The notes: generated by a model from the letters alone, not told the origin. Positions 37,985 to 46,291 are shown, counted from the stretch's first letter. The stretch: 64,000 bases of DNA from Saccharopolyspora endophytica (GCF_018070075.1 NZ_JAGPXE010000003.1:248001-312000), one strand, 5' to 3'. Made by a program: numbers and translations.

Positions 37985-38563
37985 TCACAGGCGTTCGCCG
38001 TCGACGACGGGAGTCAACGGGCGTTTCAAGATGTCCAGCACAGCGTTGGCCTTCTCCTTGATGAACGCGATTCCATCCCGTCCGTACTTTCGGACGTCGT
38101 TGTCGACGGTGCACACCGTCGCGAGCACTGTTCCATCATCGTCGATGACCGGCGCACCGAGATACGTGCGCACGTTCAGGAGGTCGAGCGCCGGGTTCTC
38201 CCCGAACCTGGGGTAGTCGCAGACGTCGTCGAGCTGCAGCGCCAGCCGCCGCTTGACGACGTGTGCGCAGAATCCTTCGTTGAGGTTCATGTAGCGCTTC
38301 ATGCCCCCGTTGGGGTCGTGAAGCCCGGCGAAATATTGCACGGGCTCCTGGTCCGCGTCGAAGAACAGGTTGACCATCGTGTACGGAAGGCCACCGCCGG
38401 TCATCGACGACACGTCGGCGGCAAGGTCAGCTGCGAAAGCGTCCAGCTCTCGGGCTCCCGTTCGCGTCAAACCGAGTTGCTGCAGTCGTTGGCGGCGTTG
38501 GAACGCGCCCGGGTCGTTCTCGAGCGGGTTGCCGTGGCGCTCGAGCCGATAGTCCTCAGTCAT
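37985..38563 (-). CDS. GAF-domain protein
   Basis: The 192-residue protein is mainly one GAF domain (about 40-175): YTMVNLFFDADQEPVQYFAG, GFCAHVVKRRLALQLDDVCD, then LGAPVIDDDGTVLATVCTVD, the usual core strands. No output domain is attached, so it may act as a stand-alone ligand or redox sensor. ATG 38563 has GGGAGG 6 nt upstream. It is convergent with the acyl-CoA dehydrogenase-like gene; any functional link is unproven. Confidence 0.78.
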   Translation of the reverse strand: MTEDYRLERHGNPLENDPGAFQRRQRLQQLGLTRTGARELDAFAADLAADVSSMTGGGLPYTMVNLFFDADQEPVQYFAGLHDPNGGMKRYMNLNEGFCAHVVKRRLALQLDDVCDYPRFGENPALDLLNVRTYLGAPVIDDDGTVLATVCTVDNDVRKYGRDGIAFIKEKANAVLDILKRPLTPVVDGERL

Positions 38564-38683
38564 GGAACCTCCCGTGGAGCCTCTTACTGGGTGATCGCAA
38601 AAAGTATGTCACGGAGCCGGAACCGTCAGATCTTGCCCTGCGATGCTGGCTGGTCACGACGACGACGCTCTTTGTGCGCTCCC

Positions 38684-38975
38684 ATGGCGCATTTCGACGT
38701 CGAAGTGGAGTTTCTCCGGGGAAGCTCCACCAAGGCGCACTTCGGGAAGATGCTCGGCGAACTGAGATTTCATCCTGCGCTGGTCCCAATTGGGTCCGGA
38801 AGCGTCGTCGCCGATTTCGGTGCGGCCGGCCAGCTCGCTGCGGCGGCCATTGAGGAGGCGCTCGCAGGCATCAGAGCAGCGCGCGCTTCCGGCGGTGCCC
38901 GTCGTACCCGTCCGTCTCGTCGTCGCACACCACGTGCTCACCGCCGCAGCTTACGACGACCGCGAGGGAGATTAG
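38684..38975 (+). pseudogene. Small gene interrupted by a frameshift
   Basis: From ATG 38684 the frame encodes MAHFDVEVEFLRGSSTKAHF and continues plausibly to AAAAIEEALAGIRAA. It then turns into Arg/Ser-rich nonsense and runs on without a stop until 39244. One frame over, from about 38880, it reads LPAVPVVPVRLVVAHHVLTA and then AAYDDREGD with a TAG at 38973. Joined, the two make a coherent protein of about 95 residues with a beta-strand/helix/beta-strand look. The shift falls at a GCGCGC run, a typical slippage site. It could be a true mutation or a sequencing error. I do not recognise the family. Positions 38976-39131 hold nothing visible. Confidence 0.4.
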
Positions 38976-39131
38976 GCCAATTCGGTCAATCTCAGGAGAA
39001 CTGCTGTCCATCAACCATCTGGTCGGGCCTCGTCGAGGAGCTCACCGCGCGGTGCCTCCATCTCATCGGGGCCGGGTCCTGCCACGCTGCCCGTGCCCGA
39101 TCCGCCCCGGTCTGCGGCTCCGGGGGCGGGT

Positions 39132-40550
39132 TCAGGAGTCCGTGGCCCGCTGCTTCGGTGTGGTGGTGCGGGTCCAGGGGCGGGCCTGCTCGTAGGCGTG
39201 GGCGGCGCGCAGGATGGTGGCGTCGGCGTGGCGTGGGCCGATGATCTGCAGTCCGATGGGCAGGCCGTCGTCGGTGTGGCCGCAGGGGATGCTGGCGGCG
39301 GGTTGCTGGGTCATGTTGAACGGGTAGGTGAACGGGGTCCAGGTGGTCCAGCGGTCGCCGTCGGTGGGGGATTCGCGTCCTGCGGTGAAGGCGGGGATGG
39401 GGACGGTGGGGGTCAGCAGCAGGTCGTGGTTCTGGTGGAAGGCGCCCATGCGCTGGCCGATTTTCATGCGGGTGTTGGTGGCTTCGAGGTAGTCCTGGGC
39501 GCTGTAGGTGAGTCCTTGGCGGCAGATGGCGGCCAGTCCGGGGTCGAGGAGTTCGCGCTGGGCGTCGGTGAGGTGTTCGGTGGCTTTGGCGGCGCCGGCG
39601 AACCAGAGGACGTGGAAGTCCTCGATGGGGTCGGTGATGCCGGGGTCGGCGTGTTCGACGTGGGCGCCGAGGTCGTGGAAGGTGAGGGCGGCGTCGGTGA
39701 GGGCGCGGGCGATCTGGGGGTCGACGGGGGTGCCGTAGCCGAGGTCGGTGCTCACGGCGATGCGCAGGCCGGTGACGCCGCCGCCGAGGTGGTCGAGGAA
39801 GGAGTCGGTGGGTGGGGCCAGTACCGACCAGTCGCGGACGTCGGGTTGGGCGAGGACGTCGAGCATGAGTGCGGTGTCGGTGACGGTGGTGGTCATCGGG
39901 CCGGCGTGGGAGAGGGTGCCGAAGGGGCTGGCCGGGTAGAGGGGGATGCGGCCGTAGGTGGGTTTGAGGGTGGCGATGCCGCAGAAGGAGGCGGGGATGC
40001 GCACGGATCCGCCGCCGTCGGTGCCCAGTGCGAGGGGGCCCATGCCGGTGGCCACGGCTGCTGCGGCGCCGCCGGAGGAGCCGCCTGCGGTGCGGGAGGT
40101 GTTCCAGGGGTTGCGGGTGATGCCGTGGCGGGGGCTGTCGGTGACGCCTTTCCAGGCGAGTTCGGGGGTGGTGGTCTTGCCGAGGAGGACGGGGTTCTCG
40201 CGGCGCAGCAGGGTGACGGCGGGGGCGTCTTCGGTCCAGGGCTGGTCGGGGTCGACGGTGTGGGAGCCGCGCAGGGTGGGCCAGTCGCGGGTGAGGAAGA
40301 TGTCCTTGATGGAGGTGGGCACGCCGTCGAGTCGTCCGGCGGGGTGGCCGCGGTGCCAGCGGTTCTCGGATTCGCGGGCGGCTCGCAGTGCTTGTTCGGG
40401 GTCGACGAGGCAGTAGGCGTTGACGGCCGGGTCGTGGTCGTTGATGCGTTGCAGGGCGGCTTCGCAGGCTTCGACGGGTGAGAGGGTTCCGGCGGCGTAG
40501 GCGGCCAGCAGCTCGGTGGCCGAGAGCTCGGCGGGCTGGGTGTTGGCCAT
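39132..40550 (-). CDS. Amidase (amidase-signature family)
   Basis: The 472-residue hydrolase has the complete Ser-cisSer-Lys apparatus: Lys in GVPTSIKDIF, the glycine/serine loop TAGGSSGGAAAAVATG, and the nucleophile region GTDGGGSVRIPASFCGI. Family members hydrolyse carboxamides, including aryl, aliphatic and carbamoyl amides; GatA is excluded by the lack of gatB/gatC neighbours. ATG 40550 starts MANTQPAELSA. It is the second gene after the hydroxyacid dehydrogenase, 24 nt downstream, and both would be controlled from the shared operator near 41.67 kb. The substrate is unknown. Confidence 0.88.
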   Translation of the reverse strand: MANTQPAELSATELLAAYAAGTLSPVEACEAALQRINDHDPAVNAYCLVDPEQALRAARESENRWHRGHPAGRLDGVPTSIKDIFLTRDWPTLRGSHTVDPDQPWTEDAPAVTLLRRENPVLLGKTTTPELAWKGVTDSPRHGITRNPWNTSRTAGGSSGGAAAAVATGMGPLALGTDGGGSVRIPASFCGIATLKPTYGRIPLYPASPFGTLSHAGPMTTTVTDTALMLDVLAQPDVRDWSVLAPPTDSFLDHLGGGVTGLRIAVSTDLGYGTPVDPQIARALTDAALTFHDLGAHVEHADPGITDPIEDFHVLWFAGAAKATEHLTDAQRELLDPGLAAICRQGLTYSAQDYLEATNTRMKIGQRMGAFHQNHDLLLTPTVPIPAFTAGRESPTDGDRWTTWTPFTYPFNMTQQPAASIPCGHTDDGLPIGLQIIGPRHADATILRAAHAYEQARPWTRTTTPKQRATDS

Positions 40551-40574
40551 GGCGTCTCCCTGGATGTGGCGGCC

Positions 40575-41543
40575 TCAGGCGGTGACGTAGCCGCGTTGCT
40601 TGTCGACGACGTTGCGCAGGTCGGTGCCGTGGGTGAAGGCGCTCAGGTTGGTCAGGAACAGGTCGACGAGTTCGTCAGTCCAGCCGAGGGTGTCGCCGGA
40701 CATGTGCGGGGAGACCAGGACGTGGGGCATCTCCCACAGGGGTGAGTCCTGCGGGAGGGGTTCGGTGTCGAAGACGTCGAGGGCGGCGCCGGCGATGTGC
40801 TGCTGCTGGAGGGCGGTGACGAGGGCGGGTTGGTCGACGAGTTCGCCGCGGCCGACGTTGATGAAGCGGGCGCTGGGGCGCATGGCGGTGAGGACTTCGG
40901 CGTTGATGAGCCCGTGGGTCTGGGGTGTCAGGGGTGCGGCGACGACGAGGTAGTCGTAGTCACCTGCGACGCGGGCGAGGTCGTCGGAGGTGTGGATGTC
41001 GCCGAAGTCGGGGTCGCCGGTGCGGGCGGTGCGTCCGGCTCCGGCCACGCGCAGTCCTGCGTTGGTGAGTTGGCGGGCGATGGCGCGGCCGATGGGTCCG
41101 GTGCCGACGACGAGGGCGGTCTTTCCTTCGATGCGTTCGGTGACGCGGTGCTTCCACTGCTTGGCGTCTTGCAGGCGCAGGGTGGTGTGCATGTCCTTGG
41201 CGAAGGTGAGCACGGTTCCCAGGACGTATTCGGCGATAGGCTGGTCGAAGACGCCGCGGGAGTTGGTCAGCTGCACGGGGGAGTCGCGCAGCTGCGGGAA
41301 CAGCAGGCGGTCGACTCCGGCGCTGGCGGCGTGGATCCATTGGAGCTTGTCGGCCTGGGGCCAGGCGTCGGCGATGGCTTGGGAGCGGAAGGCCCACACG
41401 AACAGGGCGTCGGTGCCGGGCAGGGCGTCGGGGAGTTCCTCGCCGGTGGCGTAGCGCAGTTCGGCGTGCTCGGCGATGCGGGCCATCTCGTCGGGTGCGT
41501 CTCCGTCGTGGAGGACGACGACGGTGGGGCGGGTGTTGACCAT
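40575..41543 (-). CDS. D-2-hydroxyacid dehydrogenase
   Basis: The 322-residue NAD(P)-dependent enzyme shows VVGTGPIGRAIARQL (cofactor binding) and the catalytic triad Arg in NVGRGELVD, Glu in DVFDTEPLP and His in VSPHMSGDT. It reduces or oxidises a 2-keto/2-hydroxy acid. It is the first gene of a two-gene unit with the amidase. The promoter region is shared with the divergent DUF3830 gene, including operator copy 1. The specific acid cannot be read from the sequence. Confidence 0.87.
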   Translation of the reverse strand: MVNTRPTVVVLHDGDAPDEMARIAEHAELRYATGEELPDALPGTDALFVWAFRSQAIADAWPQADKLQWIHAASAGVDRLLFPQLRDSPVQLTNSRGVFDQPIAEYVLGTVLTFAKDMHTTLRLQDAKQWKHRVTERIEGKTALVVGTGPIGRAIARQLTNAGLRVAGAGRTARTGDPDFGDIHTSDDLARVAGDYDYLVVAAPLTPQTHGLINAEVLTAMRPSARFINVGRGELVDQPALVTALQQQHIAGAALDVFDTEPLPQDSPLWEMPHVLVSPHMSGDTLGWTDELVDLFLTNLSAFTHGTDLRNVVDKQRGYVTA

Positions 41544-41648
41544 GGCGATGACCTTAGGGCCGCAGGGGTGTCGGGTGATCGTCTCCCACGCCGATGACGA
41601 GTGTGTTTCCCCAGCACTGGGCGGTGAAAACGCGCGTCGGTGGAGGCA

Positions 41649-41687
41649 TTGACACGCTAGGAACGGTTCGTAGGATTGTCAACAATC
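41649..41687 (+). promoter_or_regulatory. Promoter and operator copy 1 of the catabolic regulon
   Basis: TTGACA (41649-41654), 16 nt, TAGGAT (41671-41676) form a near-consensus promoter for the DUF3830 gene. GATTGTCAACAATC (41674-41687) overlaps the -10 and the expected start point. Its ATTGT-nn-ACAAT inverted repeat is of the FCD/GntR type. The same 13-base core recurs at 43.08 and 46.28 kb. The element also lies in the only gap upstream of the divergent hydroxyacid dehydrogenase-amidase unit. Confidence 0.75.
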
Positions 41688-41725
41688 CACTGGCATCGGT
41701 TGGTCCGGCCCGGGGAGAGTGCGAG

Positions 41726-42271
41726 ATGGCCACAGCGAACGAATGGATCACGATGCCCAGGTACCTGTCGATCACGCTGGAGAAGCGCGGTGTGTCCTGC
41801 GTGGCGGAGTTGCTCGACGCCGACGCGCCCCGAACCTGCGAGGCGGTGTGGAACGCGCTGCCGCAGGTCGGGCCGGTGCACCACGCCAAGTACGCCCGCA
41901 ACGAGATCTACACGATGGTGCCGCGCTTCGCCGCCGATGAGCCGGGTCAGGAGAACCCGACGGTGACCCCGATCCCGGGCGACGTCGTCTACTTCTCCTT
42001 CCCCGGCGGCATGCTGGACCGGGAGTTCAAGCAGGAGAAGGGGATCGAGGATTTGCCGGGCGTGATCGACCTGGCGATCTTCTACGGGCGCAACAACCTG
42101 CTGCTCAACGGTGACGTGGGCTGGGTGCCCGGCAACGTCTACGCCACGATCGTGGAGGGGCTGGCGGAGATGGCCGAGGCCTGCAACGACGTGTGGCGTT
42201 CGGGCAGCGTCGGCGAAACCCTGCGCTACGAGCGCTTCGAGGGAACGATCGGGGGCCGGCATGCCACTTGA
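41726..42271 (+). CDS. DUF3830 family protein
   Basis: The 181-residue protein matches DUF3830, predicted to have a cyclophilin-like beta barrel (YLSITLEKRGVSCVAELLDA start, AVWNALP, GDVVYFSFPGG, FYGRNNLLL). No catalytic role is established. Members recur beside Asp/Glu racemase-like and amidase genes, as here. ATG 41726 follows GGGGAG. The stop lies 11 nt inside the next gene, so the two are translationally coupled and may form one enzyme system. Confidence 0.85.
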   Translation: MATANEWITMPRYLSITLEKRGVSCVAELLDADAPRTCEAVWNALPQVGPVHHAKYARNEIYTMVPRFAADEPGQENPTVTPIPGDVVYFSFPGGMLDREFKQEKGIEDLPGVIDLAIFYGRNNLLLNGDVGWVPGNVYATIVEGLAEMAEACNDVWRSGSVGETLRYERFEGTIGGRHAT

Positions 42272-43022
42272 TGACTTCCTCGGCGGGGTGTCGGGCCCGG
42301 TGCAGCAGCGGGGGGTCGGGGTGATCGCCCCGTTCGACCTGGCGCTGGACCGCGAGTTGTGGCGCTGGTCGCCGCAGGAGGTGTCGCTGTACCTCACGCG
42401 CACCGCGTTCGTCCCGGTGCCGGTCAGCGTCGAGCAGGCCAGCCTGGTCTCCGACGAGGCCGCGGTGCACGCGGCCACCCGTGACCTGCTGGTGCCCGAG
42501 CCGGAGGTGGTGGCCTACGCCTGCACCTCCGGGAGTTTCGTCGACGGCGCCGGCGGGCAGCGGCGGCTGGTGGAGGTGATGCGCGATGCCGGTGCGCCGG
42601 CCGCGGTGACCACCTCGGGTGCGCTGGTGCAGGCTCTGGAGGTGCTGGGTGTGGGCAGCGTGTCGATCGCGACGCCCTACGTGGTCTCCATCACCGACCG
42701 GTTGTGCTCGTTCTTGGGCGAGCACGGGGTGGAGGTGGTCTCCAGCGTCGGGCTGGGTTTGGACGGCCAGATCTGGAAGACCGGGTACCGCGAGGTGGTG
42801 GAGATCGTGCGCGCGGCGGATCGCCCGGAGGCCGAGGCGATGTTCATCTCGTGCACGAACCTGCCCACCTACGACCTGATCGGGCCGTTGGAGCAGGAGT
42901 TGGGCAAGCCCGTTCTCACGGCCAACCAGGTCACGATCTGGGCGGCGCTGCGGGAGATGGGGCTCTCGGCGGTGGGGGCCGAGCAGCGATTGATGCAGGC
43001 GGTGGACGCTCCGGCCGCATGA
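42261..43022 (+). CDS. Maleate isomerase / Asp-Glu racemase-like enzyme, both cysteines present
   Basis: The 253-residue protein resembles maleate cis-trans isomerase and arylmalonate decarboxylase relatives: GVIAPFDLALDRELWRW, then YLTRTAFVPVP. The two expected catalytic cysteines are seen in AYACTSGSFVDG (about residue 85) and FISCTNLPTYDLI (about 200). The C-terminal GKPVLTANQVTIWAALR matches the family. Possible reactions are cis-trans isomerisation, racemisation or decarboxylation of a small diacid or substituted malonate. It overlaps the DUF3830 gene by 11 bp. The second member of the pair begins 152 nt downstream. Confidence 0.82.
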   Translation: MPLDDFLGGVSGPVQQRGVGVIAPFDLALDRELWRWSPQEVSLYLTRTAFVPVPVSVEQASLVSDEAAVHAATRDLLVPEPEVVAYACTSGSFVDGAGGQRRLVEVMRDAGAPAAVTTSGALVQALEVLGVGSVSIATPYVVSITDRLCSFLGEHGVEVVSSVGLGLDGQIWKTGYREVVEIVRAADRPEAEAMFISCTNLPTYDLIGPLEQELGKPVLTANQVTIWAALREMGLSAVGAEQRLMQAVDAPAA

Positions 43023-43063
43023 GCGGGGCGGTAAAGATGACATTACGAACGTTCCGGCGGCCG

Positions 43064-43092
43064 TTGACCCTGCGGTAATATTGTCAACAATC
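43064..43092 (+). promoter_or_regulatory. Promoter and operator copy 2 of the catabolic regulon
   Basis: TTGACC (43064-43069) is a likely -35. ATTGTCAACAATC (43080-43092) covers the region where the -10 (AACAAT) would lie. It precedes the second isomerase-like gene and the GntR regulator gene, so the regulator probably controls its own synthesis. The first base of the 14-mer found at the other copies is T here instead of G. Confidence 0.7.
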
Positions 43093-43174
43093 GACACCCC
43101 CGTTGCGGTGTGGCCGGGCGGGGTACCCCAGGGTTGTTGGCCGTTGGACGTCGAGCACAGGATGGAGCTCCCCG

Positions 43175-43897
43175 GTGCCGCACACCGCAGGAATTCTGTA
43201 TCCCGGCTACAGCGCCGAAGACGACTACCCGACCCTGGAGGGCCTGCTCGGAGACGATGTCCGGCTGCCCCTGGTGCACACGCTGATGCGCGAGGACGCC
43301 CACCGGGTCGATGCCCTGCTGGACGTGGGTTCCGAGCAGGTGCTCGCCGACGGCGCGCGTGCGCTGGGCGAGGTGGATTCGGTGGTCTGGGCGTGCACCT
43401 CGGGCAGTTTCGTCTTCGGCTGGTCCGGGGCGCGCGATCAGGTGGAGAAGCTGCAGGCCGTGACGGGCAAGCCGACGTCGAGCACGTCGTTCGCGTTCGT
43501 GCACGCCGCGGCCCTGCTGGGGTTGCGGCGGGTCGCGGTGGCCGCGACGTACCCGGCCGATGTGGCCGAGCACTTCGTGGAGTTCCTGCGCGCCGGTGAC
43601 CTGGAGGTGGTGCGGCTGTCCAGCAGGGGCATCGTCACCGCAGCCGAGGTCGGCACGCTGGGCCGCGAGGAGGTGCTGTCGTTCGCCGCGGCCAACGACG
43701 ACGACCAGGCCGAGGCGCTGCTGATGCCCGACACCGCGCTGCACACCGCGGCGTGGCTGGAGGACATCGAGCAGCAGTTGGGCAAGCCGGTGCTGACCGC
43801 CAACCAGGTCAGCGCGTGGGAGGCGTTGCGACTGGCCGGTGCGGGCAGGTCGCGTGAGGGATTGGGAACGCTGTTCCGGACCGGAACAGGCCGGTGA
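43175..43897 (+). CDS. Maleate isomerase / Asp-Glu racemase-like protein, second cysteine missing
   Basis: The 240-residue paralogue of the preceding gene keeps the first active-site cysteine (WACTSGSFVFGW, about residue 72) and the GKPVLTANQVSAWEALR end. At the position of the second cysteine it has LLMPDTALHTAAW, without Cys. In known relatives, one-cysteine enzymes do decarboxylation or act on other acids, while two cysteines are needed for isomerisation or racemisation, so its reaction probably differs from its neighbour's. GTG 43175 follows GGATGGAG. It is transcribed with the gntR gene 27 nt downstream. Confidence 0.78.
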   Translation: MPHTAGILYPGYSAEDDYPTLEGLLGDDVRLPLVHTLMREDAHRVDALLDVGSEQVLADGARALGEVDSVVWACTSGSFVFGWSGARDQVEKLQAVTGKPTSSTSFAFVHAAALLGLRRVAVAATYPADVAEHFVEFLRAGDLEVVRLSSRGIVTAAEVGTLGREEVLSFAAANDDDQAEALLMPDTALHTAAWLEDIEQQLGKPVLTANQVSAWEALRLAGAGRSREGLGTLFRTGTGR

Positions 43898-43924
43898 CCC
43901 CGGCGGTCATCGGCGAACAGGGAA

Positions 43925-44629
43925 ATGGTGAGCGCAGTGCTCGGGACCGAGGAGCAGTACCAGCAGCCCGGTGAGCTGGAGCCGGTGCAGCGCAAGTCGA
44001 CGGCGGCGATCGTGGCCGACCAGTTGCGCGCGGCGATCATGTACGGGTCGCTGCCTCCGGGGTCGCAGCTGGGGGAAGCGGAGTTGGCGGCGCGGCTGGG
44101 GGTGAGCCGGGGGCCGCTGCGGGAGGCGATGCAGCGGTTGGTGGCCGAGGGCTTATTGCGCAGCGAGCCGCATCGCGGGTTGTTCGTGATGGATCTGCAC
44201 ACTGAGGACGTCGCCGACATCTACGTGGCGCGGTTGGCGGTGGAGCGGGCGGCGTGCGAGCAGATCGTGCGGCATCACCGGGTGGAGGCCGTGGCGGAGC
44301 TGACCGCGGCGCAGTCGCGGATGGTGGCCGCGGCGGGCAAGGGTGATGCCATCGAGCTGGCCGATGCCGATCAGGAGTTCCACGAGACGCTGGTGCGGGT
44401 GTCGGGCAGTGCTCGGTTGCAGCGGATGGCGCAGACGCTGCTGGTGGAGAAGCGGATGTGCCTGACGGCGTTGCAGGACAAGTACCACGCCGACGTGCAG
44501 GCGCTGGTCGATGAGCACAAGGGCCTGGTCGATGCGATCGAGTCCGGTGACGAGGCGTTGCTGCTGTCGCGCCTGGAGGCGCACATGAACGACGCGTTGG
44601 AGCGCCTCAACGGTTCGATGGCCGAGTAG
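43925..44629 (+). CDS. GntR-family (FCD) regulator, probable regulator of the catabolic cluster
   Basis: The 234-residue protein has an N-terminal winged helix (IVADQLRAAIMYGSLPPGSQ, then ARLGVSRGPLREAMQRL) and a C-terminal FCD domain with the His/Asp metal-site pattern (ADQEFHETLVRVSGS, VDEHKGLVDAIESGD). Its gene is inside the cluster, and three identical ATTGTCAACAATC palindromes flank the cluster's transcription units, so it is the natural candidate to bind them. The ligand is probably a substrate or intermediate. Start ATG 43925; GTG 43928 is equally possible. Confidence 0.87.
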   Translation: MVSAVLGTEEQYQQPGELEPVQRKSTAAIVADQLRAAIMYGSLPPGSQLGEAELAARLGVSRGPLREAMQRLVAEGLLRSEPHRGLFVMDLHTEDVADIYVARLAVERAACEQIVRHHRVEAVAELTAAQSRMVAAAGKGDAIELADADQEFHETLVRVSGSARLQRMAQTLLVEKRMCLTALQDKYHADVQALVDEHKGLVDAIESGDEALLLSRLEAHMNDALERLNGSMAE

Positions 44630-44639
44630 GGATCTCACG

Positions 44640-44677
44640 CCGAGGGGCCCGGTTTCCGCGGAAACCGGGCCCCTCGG
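44640..44677. terminator. Bidirectional terminator: perfect 38-bp palindrome
   Basis: The sequence is a perfect self-complementary palindrome of 38 bp (half-site CCGAGGGGCCCGGTTTCCG) with no spacer. It lies between the convergent gntR and succinate-semialdehyde dehydrogenase genes. As RNA it would fold into a very stable hairpin from either strand. Confidence 0.8.
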
Positions 44678-44695
44678 TCATGCGTGCGTGGTGGG

Positions 44696-46174
44696 TCAGA
44701 GGCCGCCGATGGAGACGTACTTGGTCTCCAGGAACTCGTCGATGCCGACCTTGCCGCCTTCGCGGCCCAGCCCGGAGGCCTTGACCCCGCCGAAGGGGGC
44801 GGCCGGGTTGGACACGATGCCCTGGTTGAGGCCGACCATGCCGGTGTCGAGCGCTTCGGTCACGCGCAGGCCGCGCTGCAGGTTCTGGGTGAACAGGTAG
44901 CTGACGAGGCCGTACTCGGTGTTGTTGGCCTTGGCGATGGCGTCGCGCTCGTCGGTGAAGGTGGTGATCGGCGCGACCGGTCCGAAGATCTCCTCGCTGG
45001 CCATGCGCGCGCCTTCGGGCACGCCGGTGAGCACGGTGGGGGTGTAGAAGTAGCCGTCGCCGCCGTGCCGGTCGCCGCCGGTGACGACCTGGGCTCCTTG
45101 GGCGACGGCGTCGGAGACCAGGTCGGTGACCTTGCTCAGCTGCTTGTCGTCGATGAGCGGGCCGACCTGGATGTCCTCGGAGACGCCGCGGCCGATGGTC
45201 AGCGCGGACATCCGTTCGGCGAGCTTGTCGGAGAAGGCCTGGGCGATGTCGGCGTGGACGTAGAAGCGGTTGGCCGCGGTGCAGGCTTCGCCGATGTTGC
45301 GCATCTTGGCCTGCATGGCGCCGTCGACGGCGGCGTCGAGGTCGGCGTCGTCGAAGACCAGGAACGGTGCGTTGCCGCCGAGTTCGAGGGAGACCTTGAG
45401 GACCTGCTCGGCGGACTGCTCGATGAGCTTGCGGCCGATGGCGGTGGAGCCGGTGAACGACAGCTTGCGGGCGCGCGGGTCGCGGATCATCGGTTCCATG
45501 ACCCCGCCGGCGTTGGAGGAGGTGACGACGTTGAGCACGCCGTCGGGCAGTCCTGCTTCCCGCAGGATCTCGGCCAGCGCCAGCATCGACAGGGGTGTCT
45601 GCTGAGCGGGTTTGATCACCGAGGTGCAGCCGGCGGCGATGGCGGGGCCGATCTTGCGGGTGCCCATGGCCATGGGGAAGTTCCACGGGGTGATCAGCAG
45701 GGCGGGGCCGACGGGCTGGCGGGTGACCAGGAAGCGGCCGGAGCCGTTGGGGGCCACGGCGTAGTCGCCGCCGATGCGCACGGCCTCTTCGGCGAACCAG
45801 CGGAAGAACTCCGCGGCGTAGGTGATCTCGCCGCGGGCCTCGGGCAGGGGCTTGCCCATTTCGAGGGTCATGAGCAGGGCGAGGTCTTCTCGCCGCTCGA
45901 TGATGATCTCGTAGGCGCGGCGCAGGATCTCGCCGCGTTCGCGGGGTGGGTGGGTGGCCCAGTCGGCTTGGGCGTCGTGGGCGGCGCCGAGCGCGGCGAG
46001 CGCGTCGTCGGGGGAGGCGTCGGCGACGTGGCAGAGGGTGGCGCCCGTGGCGGGGTCTTCGACGGCGAAGGTGCGTTCACCGGTGGCGTCGCGCCACTTG
46101 CCGGCGATGAGCAGCTGCTTGGGGGCGGCCTCGACGACGGTCGCCTCGCGGGGATGCGTTGGGGTGGTGGTCAT
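44696..46174 (-). CDS. gabD: NAD(P)+-dependent succinate-semialdehyde-type dehydrogenase
   Basis: The 492-residue ALDH has all catalytic residues: Asn in LLITPWNFPMAM, Glu in SLELGGNAPF, Cys in NIGEACTAANRF and Glu in SEEIFGPV. The FTGSTAIGRKL and SNPAAPFGGVKASGLGREGG segments are typical of GabD/SSADH. It would oxidise a semialdehyde from the aminotransferase encoded divergently at 46.3 kb to a dicarboxylate. AGGAGGG precedes ATG 46174. Operator copy 3 lies in the 144-nt gap between the two genes. Other omega-semialdehydes are possible substrates. Confidence 0.88.
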   Translation of the reverse strand: MTTTPTHPREATVVEAAPKQLLIAGKWRDATGERTFAVEDPATGATLCHVADASPDDALAALGAAHDAQADWATHPPRERGEILRRAYEIIIERREDLALLMTLEMGKPLPEARGEITYAAEFFRWFAEEAVRIGGDYAVAPNGSGRFLVTRQPVGPALLITPWNFPMAMGTRKIGPAIAAGCTSVIKPAQQTPLSMLALAEILREAGLPDGVLNVVTSSNAGGVMEPMIRDPRARKLSFTGSTAIGRKLIEQSAEQVLKVSLELGGNAPFLVFDDADLDAAVDGAMQAKMRNIGEACTAANRFYVHADIAQAFSDKLAERMSALTIGRGVSEDIQVGPLIDDKQLSKVTDLVSDAVAQGAQVVTGGDRHGGDGYFYTPTVLTGVPEGARMASEEIFGPVAPITTFTDERDAIAKANNTEYGLVSYLFTQNLQRGLRVTEALDTGMVGLNQGIVSNPAAPFGGVKASGLGREGGKVGIDEFLETKYVSIGGL

Positions 46175-46252
46175 CGCTGCGCGAACCCTCCTGGGTGTCG
46201 ACGGATGTGCTTGTTTGCCAACCTAGTGCGCTTCGGTGGTGGACACCGAGTG

Positions 46253-46291
46253 TTGCTGATGGTTGCATGACTGCCTAGATTGTCAACAATC
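46253..46291 (+). promoter_or_regulatory. Promoter and operator copy 3 of the catabolic regulon
   Basis: TTGCTG (46253-46258), 17 nt, TAGATT (46276-46281) form a likely promoter for the aminotransferase gene. GATTGTCAACAATC (46278-46291), identical to copy 1, overlaps the -10 and start point. On the minus strand the palindrome contains TTGACA, a possible -35 for the divergent dehydrogenase gene, although no convincing -10 follows. Confidence 0.75.

Noticed and set aside
38654..38941. A minus-strand 95-codon frame
   Set aside because: It is antisense to the frameshifted small gene; its Arg/Ser/Thr-rich text lacks any domain signature.
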